NCBI GenBank assembly: GCA_903837815.1 | Contig: CAILWD010000647.1 | Location: 1-9,262 of the forward strand | Source of the DNA: an uncultured Chloroflexota bacterium | GTDB lineage: Bacteria > Chloroflexota > Anaerolineae > Anaerolineales > Villigracilaceae | Direction of reading: 5' to 3' | DNA: 9,262 bases | In this document: piece by piece, positions 6,700-9,262 of the stretch | How positions within the stretch are numbered: position 1 is the stretch's first letter | Layout: each line of letters opens with the position of its first letter | The notes under the pieces: generated by a model | Databases searched by the model: none | What the model was told of the DNA's origin: nothing | Seen by the model: only the letters and a program-made list of their open reading frames with translations | Program-made: the position numbers and the translations under genes

Positions 6700-7284
6700 A
6701 TGTTCAAGCATTTTCTGATTCCCCTTATTATTTTTCTTGCCCAAGCCCCCACTGTTTCGATTGCCTCTCCCCAGCCGGGCGACGTTTTGCGTGGACAGGT
6801 GGAGATCGTGGGAAATATGGACATTCCGAACTTTGCCTCCGCCGAACTTGCCTTTTCCTATGCGGACTCCGCTGAATCCTGGTTCACCATCCAGACCTTT
6901 CCCCAGCCCGCAAAGGAGCCTGTCCTCGCCGTCTGGGACACCGCCTCAATCACTGACAATGACTATATTTTGCACCTGCGGGTGACTTTACAGGATGGAA
7001 CCGTGCAAGACGCGGTGGTCTCCGATTTGAAGATCCGCAATGATGCGCCGCTTCTCACGCCATCCCCGTCCCCTGTTTTTCCCTCCCGTCTTTCTACTCC
7101 GCTACCGGTGCAGACAGTTCAACTCGTCACCGTCTTGCCGACCTTCCCATCGCCCACGTCTCTACCCGCCAATCCCGTCTCGGTGACTTCCTCTTTAATC
7201 TATTCCAATTTTGCGCGCGGCGCTTTGATCACCCTCGTCTTGTTTGCCTTTTTCTCGTTGATCCTTCGCCTTCGCAGGAATTAA
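6700..7284 (+). CDS. Type I membrane protein with extracellular Ig-like domain
   Basis: Predicted 194-residue protein, 201 if the ATG at 6679 is used. An N-terminal hydrophobic signal (FLIPLIIFLAQA) is followed by an Ig-like beta domain. It opens with SPQPGDVLRGQVEIVG and continues with SWFTIQT, AVWDT and DYILHLRVTLQDG, a pattern like the 'SP..G..VRG.V.I.G' domains of Chloroflexota surface proteins. A Pro/Ser-rich linker comes next, then one C-terminal membrane span (GALITLVLFAFFSLIL) and a basic tail RLRRN. The body therefore faces outside and the tail the cytoplasm. The ATG at 6700 is preferred because the context CCAATTGCCATG resembles the start of pth and the signal peptide is then compact. 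Neither start has a Shine-Dalgarno site. It ends 19 bases before pth and is probably cotranscribed with it. The function is unknown; it could be a cell-wall or adhesion accessory protein. Confidence 0.78.
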   Translation: MFKHFLIPLIIFLAQAPTVSIASPQPGDVLRGQVEIVGNMDIPNFASAELAFSYADSAESWFTIQTFPQPAKEPVLAVWDTASITDNDYILHLRVTLQDGTVQDAVVSDLKIRNDAPLLTPSPSPVFPSRLSTPLPVQTVQLVTVLPTFPSPTSLPANPVSVTSSLIYSNFARGALITLVLFAFFSLILRLRRN

Positions 7285-7303
7285 TTACCAATCGCCAATT
7301 ACC

Positions 7304-7888
7304 ATGACAGACACCTTCCTTATTATCGGACTGGGCAACCCAGGACGCGAATACAAAGACACCCGACACAACATCGGCTTCATGCTGATTGACCGAATTG
7401 CCGTGCGCCTGAACGCGCAGGGCATGAGACTGCAATCGAAAGCCATTGTCACTTCTGGGCTGTATCAGGAGCGGAAGATTATCCTTGCCAAGCCGCAGAC
7501 TTACATGAATCTTTCGGGGCAATCGGTGCAGGGACTCTTGAATTTCTACAAACTGCCGATGGAAAACCTGATCGTCGCCCACGATGACCTTGACCTGCCC
7601 CTCGGTATCATCCGCATCCGAGCCAGCGGCGGACCTGGCGGTCAGCGCGGCATGGCTTCGACCATCGAGCAACTCGGCACAAAAGATTTTCCGCGCCTGC
7701 GCCTCGGCATTGGACGTCCGCCTGGGCGCATGGATCCGAAGGATTATGTCTTGCAAAATTTCTCGAAGGATGACATGAGCCTCCTGCCCGATGTGTTGGA
7801 ACGCGCCTCCGACGCCGTCTTTGAGTTTGTGATGAAGGGGCTGAACGCGGCGATGAATAAGTTCAATGGCGATATGAAAGAAGCGTGA
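7304..7888 (+). CDS. pth: Peptidyl-tRNA hydrolase
   Basis: Cytosolic enzyme that releases peptides from prematurely dropped peptidyl-tRNA so that the tRNA can be reused. The 194 residues match bacterial Pth. Visible motifs are IIGLGNPGREY (7-17) with N12, TRHNIGF with the catalytic H22, KPQTYMNLSG (63-72) with N69, and HDDLDLP (93-99) with D94. The tRNA-contact loop reads SGGPGGQRGMAS (108-119), where the common sequence is GGxGGHNGL. The His-Asn pair of the E. coli enzyme (H113, N114) is thus Gln-Arg here. The ATG at 7304 has no Shine-Dalgarno site, so it may be translated by coupling to the membrane-protein gene 19 bases upstream. No terminator is visible after the stop, and the next 100 bases carry a broken kinase fragment. 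The identification is certain; the altered loop may be a lineage trait. Confidence 0.96.
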   Translation: MTDTFLIIGLGNPGREYKDTRHNIGFMLIDRIAVRLNAQGMRLQSKAIVTSGLYQERKIILAKPQTYMNLSGQSVQGLLNFYKLPMENLIVAHDDLDLPLGIIRIRASGGPGGQRGMASTIEQLGTKDFPRLRLGIGRPPGRMDPKDYVLQNFSKDDMSLLPDVLERASDAVFEFVMKGLNAAMNKFNGDMKEA

Positions 7889-7904
7889 TGCGTGTTTCGT
7901 AGTG

Positions 7905-7986
7905 ACTGAGATAAAAACTCGGTGAAAGCGGATTTGGCGCAGTCTACAAAGTATGGGACGATAATTTGCAGCGGTTTTGCGCCATC
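7905..7986 (+). pseudogene. Ser/Thr protein kinase 5' fragment, copy 1
   Basis: From 7918 the sequence reads in one frame LGESGFGAVYKVWDDNL then QRFCAI. This is the glycine-rich loop and beta2-beta3 of a Hanks-type kinase. It stops exactly before the codon for the beta3 lysine, where the sequence changes to TCA ACC. Just upstream, TEIK (7905-7916) would be the usual beta1 lead-in, but one extra A at 7917 breaks the frame. There is no start codon or body. The wording differs from the two later copies (GESGFG and KVWDDNLQRF against GQGGFG and QATDTRLNVT), so it comes from a different paralog. A dead remnant directly after pth. Confidence 0.7.
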
Positions 7987-8062
7987 TCAACCTGTATAAC
8001 TCTTGCCTGTTCATTCTTTTTCCTGTATCCTTGACGCAGTTTGTTGTTGGAGAAAATCCAAG

Positions 8063-8153
8063 ACCTGACAGGTTTTACCGTGATGCGAGTCGATTCGGAT
8101 TCCGTGAATCAAGTCGTGCTGGTTGATTGGAACTCTGTGAAAACCTGTCAGGT
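8063..8153. repeat. 14-bp inverted repeat, small mobile- or dispersed-element-like
   Basis: ACCTGACAGGTTTT (8063-8076) and AAAACCTGTCAGGT (8140-8153) are perfect inverted copies with 63 bases between them. Each arm also holds a near-palindrome (CCTGACAGG). A 10-bp palindrome, TGTGTACACA (8153-8162), overlaps the right end. The unit lies between kinase fragments 1 and 2 and encodes no recognisable protein. A frame without stops runs 8035-8166 (including LEKIQDLTGF and NQVVLVDWNS) but matches nothing I know. It could be a MITE-like element or the folded end of a larger one. Confidence 0.5.
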
Positions 8154-8166
8154 GTGTACACAATAA

Positions 8167-8298
8167 CCAGCGGGGAAAAACTCATGTCTCTACCCTAAAC
8201 GCTGTCGCATCGAAACCAAACTTGGACAAGGCGGATTCGGCGCGGTCATATCAGGCTATGGATACCCGCCTGAATGTGACTTGCGCCATCAAGGAAAA
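8167..8298 (+). repeat. Left direct repeat, copy of a kinase gene start
   Basis: It begins with the shared leader CCAGCGGGGAAA (8167-8178) and ends at AAGGAAAA (8298). The matching right copy is 8973-9122. Over the last 102 bases the two differ by three substitutions and one inserted base. The left copy also lacks about 17 bases after the shared CTACCC. The pair flanks the two-gene cassette. Confidence 0.8.
8184..8298 (+). pseudogene. Ser/Thr protein kinase 5' fragment, copy 2
   Basis: A dead copy of the kinase start seen intact at 8992. The ATG at 8184 reads only M-S-L-P before a TAA, because about 17 bases that encode the NSILE region of the intact copy are missing. Further on, KRCRIETKLGQGGFGAV is readable, but an extra A after 8246 (GTCATATCAG against GTCTATCAG) breaks the frame in the loop strand. 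The likeness ends at 8298 in the beta3 lysine region (CAIKE). The high identity to copy 3 points to a recent duplication followed by decay. Confidence 0.85.
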
Positions 8299-8324
8299 GT
8301 CGCAAGTGAGCGCCAAATCGCTTA

Positions 8325-8333
8325 TGCTATACT
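8325..8333 (+). promoter_or_regulatory. Extended -10 promoter of the cassette
   Basis: TGCTATACT matches the extended -10 pattern (TGnTATAAT) with one difference. No -35 box is seen at the right distance, which extended -10 promoters can tolerate. The predicted transcript start falls at about 8340, on the first ATG of the small gene, so the message would be leaderless or start from the inner ATG at 8364. Confidence 0.55.
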
Positions 8334-8339
8334 TAACTT

Positions 8340-8549
8340 ATGGACGAAAATAACCTACCCCGCATGGATAAAACTGTTTTTTCAGTTGTTTCATTGGAAG
8401 AGGCTGACAACGACGAGATGGAATTTTGGCTTTCCAAAACGCCTTATGAACGACTTGACGCGCTGGAAACTTTGAGGCAAATTTTCTATGGCTACAATCC
8501 GACTACCATCCGATTTCAAAGACTTTTTGAAATTGCTGAAAGAACATGA
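8340..8549 (+). CDS. Small protein upstream of the nucleotidyltransferase, possible antitoxin or partner
   Basis: A 69-residue acidic protein, or 61 if the inner ATG at 8364 is used (MDKTVFSV). Visible blocks are FSVVSLEEADNDEMEFWLSK (14-33), TPYERLDALETLRQIFYGY (34-52) and a basic tail, RFQRLFEIAERT. The middle is clearly helical. Small proteins of this shape (a 'SFEEAE...YWLSKTPEERL...LR...YG...RLQRV' pattern) are often encoded just before nucleotidyltransferase genes. I recall the pattern, but it has no firm function. Its last 62 bases overlap the start of the nucleotidyltransferase gene in another frame, so the two are translated as a unit. A tie to toxin-antitoxin behaviour is inferred from size, overlap and partner, not shown. 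The AT-rich composition sets the cassette apart from pth. Confidence 0.75.
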   Translation: MDENNLPRMDKTVFSVVSLEEADNDEMEFWLSKTPYERLDALETLRQIFYGYNPTTIRFQRLFEIAERT

Positions 8550-8940
8550 TGTTCGCTACTTGTTGATTGGCGGCTACGCGGTTGGGTATCACGGATATAT
8601 CCGCGCCACTGGCGACATGGATATATGGATTGCTATTCACCCCGACAATGCTCATAAAATAGTTGCTGTTTTGAAATCTTTTGGATTCGACCATCCCGAC
8701 CTGAATGAAAACTTGTTTTTACAGGAAAATAAAATTCTCCGTATGGGCGTGCCTCCCATGAGATTGGAGTTAACCACATCCATTTCAGGCGTTGAGTTTG
8801 ACGAGTGTTACCAGACGCGGGTTGTGGATAATCTGGATGGGATTGAAGTCAACTTGATTGATTTGGAAAATCTTAAGAAAAATAAAAAGGCAAGCGGCAG
8901 GTTGAAAGATTTGACGGATTATAAGAAATTGTCTTCATGA
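8488..8940 (+). CDS. DUF6036-like nucleotidyltransferase
   Basis: A 150-residue protein with a minimal nucleotidyltransferase (Pol beta-like) core. RYLLIGGYAVGYHGY (23-37) has the Gly-Gly of the nucleotide loop, and RATGDMDIWI (39-48) supplies metal ligands D43 and D45. The third acidic position is probably E94 in RLELTTSISGVEF (92-104), where Asp is more usual. The end, LIDLENLKKNKKASGRLKDL (123-142), is the conserved tail seen in this family. Such proteins transfer nucleotides to unknown targets, and several relatives are toxins or antitoxins (MNT and AbiEii types). The ATG at 8488 is the only one before the core and has only a weak GAGG ten bases upstream, so translation is probably coupled to the overlapping small gene. 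The copy looks intact. It lies between direct repeats of a kinase gene start and is AT-richer than pth, which suggests acquisition. Confidence 0.85.
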   Translation: MATIRLPSDFKDFLKLLKEHDVRYLLIGGYAVGYHGYIRATGDMDIWIAIHPDNAHKIVAVLKSFGFDHPDLNENLFLQENKILRMGVPPMRLELTTSISGVEFDECYQTRVVDNLDGIEVNLIDLENLKKNKKASGRLKDLTDYKKLSS

Positions 8941-8972
8941 AGTACCGAGACTTCGGATGTCGGAAACTCACC

Positions 8973-9122
8973 CCAGCGGGGAAATTACCCAATGACCCTA
9001 CCCCTCAATTCCATTCTCGAAAAACGCTATCGCATCGAAACCAAACTTGGACAAGGCGGATTCGGCGCGGTCTATCAGGCTACCGATACCCGCCTGAATG
9101 TGACTTGCGCCATCAAGGAAAA
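8973..9122 (+). repeat. Right direct repeat, copy of a kinase gene start
   Basis: Right-hand partner of 8167-8298. It carries the shared leader CCAGCGGGGAAA (8973-8984), the ATG and coding sequence to AAGGAAAA. The repeats lie in the same direction about 800 bases apart, so recombination between them would remove the nucleotidyltransferase cassette and leave one kinase start. Confidence 0.8.
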
Positions 9123-9201
9123 CCTGCGGACTTCGGAAGACGCCGCCCGCCAGTTCAAGCGCGAGGCGGAAATTCTGGCTGCGTGCGGGGACATGCTATA
9201 A
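8992..9201 (+). pseudogene. Ser/Thr protein kinase, truncated after helix C (copy 3)
   Basis: The open frame starts MTLPLNSILEKRYRIETKLG and continues with GQGGFGAVYQATDTRL, CAIKEN and FKREAEIL. It has the full glycine-rich loop (20-28), the beta3 lysine K42 and the helix C glutamate E58 of a Hanks-type kinase. After residue 62 it switches to CGDML and a stop. The hinge, the HRD catalytic loop, the DFG motif and the C-lobe are absent, so no kinase activity is possible. The ATG at 8992 follows GCGGGGA by about ten bases. The break is followed within a few bases by an extended -10 box whose TATAAT contains the stop codon, so the gene seems to have been cut by the arrival of the next unit. It may still be expressed as a 69-residue peptide. 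Confidence 0.8.
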
Positions 9202-9202
9202 T
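9194..9202 (+). promoter_or_regulatory. Extended -10 promoter of the gene leaving the window
   Basis: TGCTATAAT is a perfect extended -10 element. It overlaps the stop codon of the truncated kinase and lies 22 bases before the ATG at 9225. It resembles the box at 8325-8333, which shares ATGCTATA with it. No -35 box is evident. Confidence 0.65.
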
Positions 9203-9224
9203 CGCTTCATAGCAGAGAGAAACT

Positions 9225-9262
9225 ATGCACGCACTCGATTTTTGGAAGGTGACCATCATGGA
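9225..9262 (+). CDS. Start of an unidentified gene, cut by the window end
   Basis: Only the first 12 codons are visible (MHALDFWKVTIM). The ATG follows a purine-rich stretch, AGCAGAGAGAAACT, that could serve as a weak ribosome site, and a strong extended -10 box lies just upstream. By analogy with the neighbouring cassette this may open a second small accessory unit, but too little is present to name a product. Confidence 0.45.
   Translation, partial: MHALDFWKVTIM

Noticed and set aside
7229..8014. A 261-codon open frame on the minus strand across pth
   Set aside because: It is antisense to a clear pth gene, and its translation shows no domain. The open frame follows from the codon bias of pth.
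8281..8475. A 64-codon open frame spanning the kinase fragment and the cassette start
   Set aside because: It crosses the repeat boundary and competes with the better-supported small protein in another frame.
8937..9212. A 91-codon open frame overlapping the third kinase fragment
   Set aside because: The kinase reading in another frame has clear motifs; this one has none.

Overview
The window looks like chromosomal DNA of a Gram-positive-like or monoderm bacterium, most probably Chloroflexota (class Anaerolineae). This is inferred from style and is not proven by a marker gene. The hints are a lone minimal Flp-type pilin, secreted proteins with Pro/Thr-rich linkers and a C-terminal beta-sandwich of the 'YDDTDSALVYS' type, an orphan Roadblock/LC7 protein, and a protein-kinase N-terminus of the 'LGQGGFGAVYQATDTRL' type. 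Shine-Dalgarno sites of the AGGAG type precede most genes on the left side.

Left part (1-4282) is core metabolism plus two small genes. Enolase (eno, minus) is followed by a hairpin. A 51-residue Flp/Tad-type pilin (plus, 1666-1821) is divergent from eno. It converges on CTP synthase (pyrG, minus), and the two share a compact bidirectional terminator. A Roadblock/LC7 gene (minus) lies upstream of pyrG with its own promoter-like site and a strong terminator. Between that terminator and pyrG sits a repeat-like palindromic stretch.

Middle part (4283-7303) encodes surface or secreted proteins. A 693-residue secreted right-handed beta-helix protein has a Pro/Thr-rich linker built from a 66-bp tandem repeat. 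Across an AT-rich divergent intergenic region lies a type I membrane protein that leads into pth (peptidyl-tRNA hydrolase, 7304-7888).

Right part (7889-9262) is a scarred accessory region. It holds three separate 5' fragments of Ser/Thr protein kinase genes. All are broken shortly after the beta3 'CAI(K)' segment or just after helix C. The second and third fragments are about 96% identical over roughly 100 bp and form direct repeats. These repeats flank an AT-richer two-gene cassette: a small acidic protein overlapping a DUF6036-like nucleotidyltransferase, possibly a toxin-antitoxin-type pair. The first and second fragments are separated by a 14-bp inverted repeat that resembles a small mobile or dispersed element. 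The third fragment runs straight into a near-perfect extended -10 promoter and the start of another gene that leaves the window. This layout is the most unusual part of the window and suggests repeated cassette insertion or exchange at kinase 5' ends.
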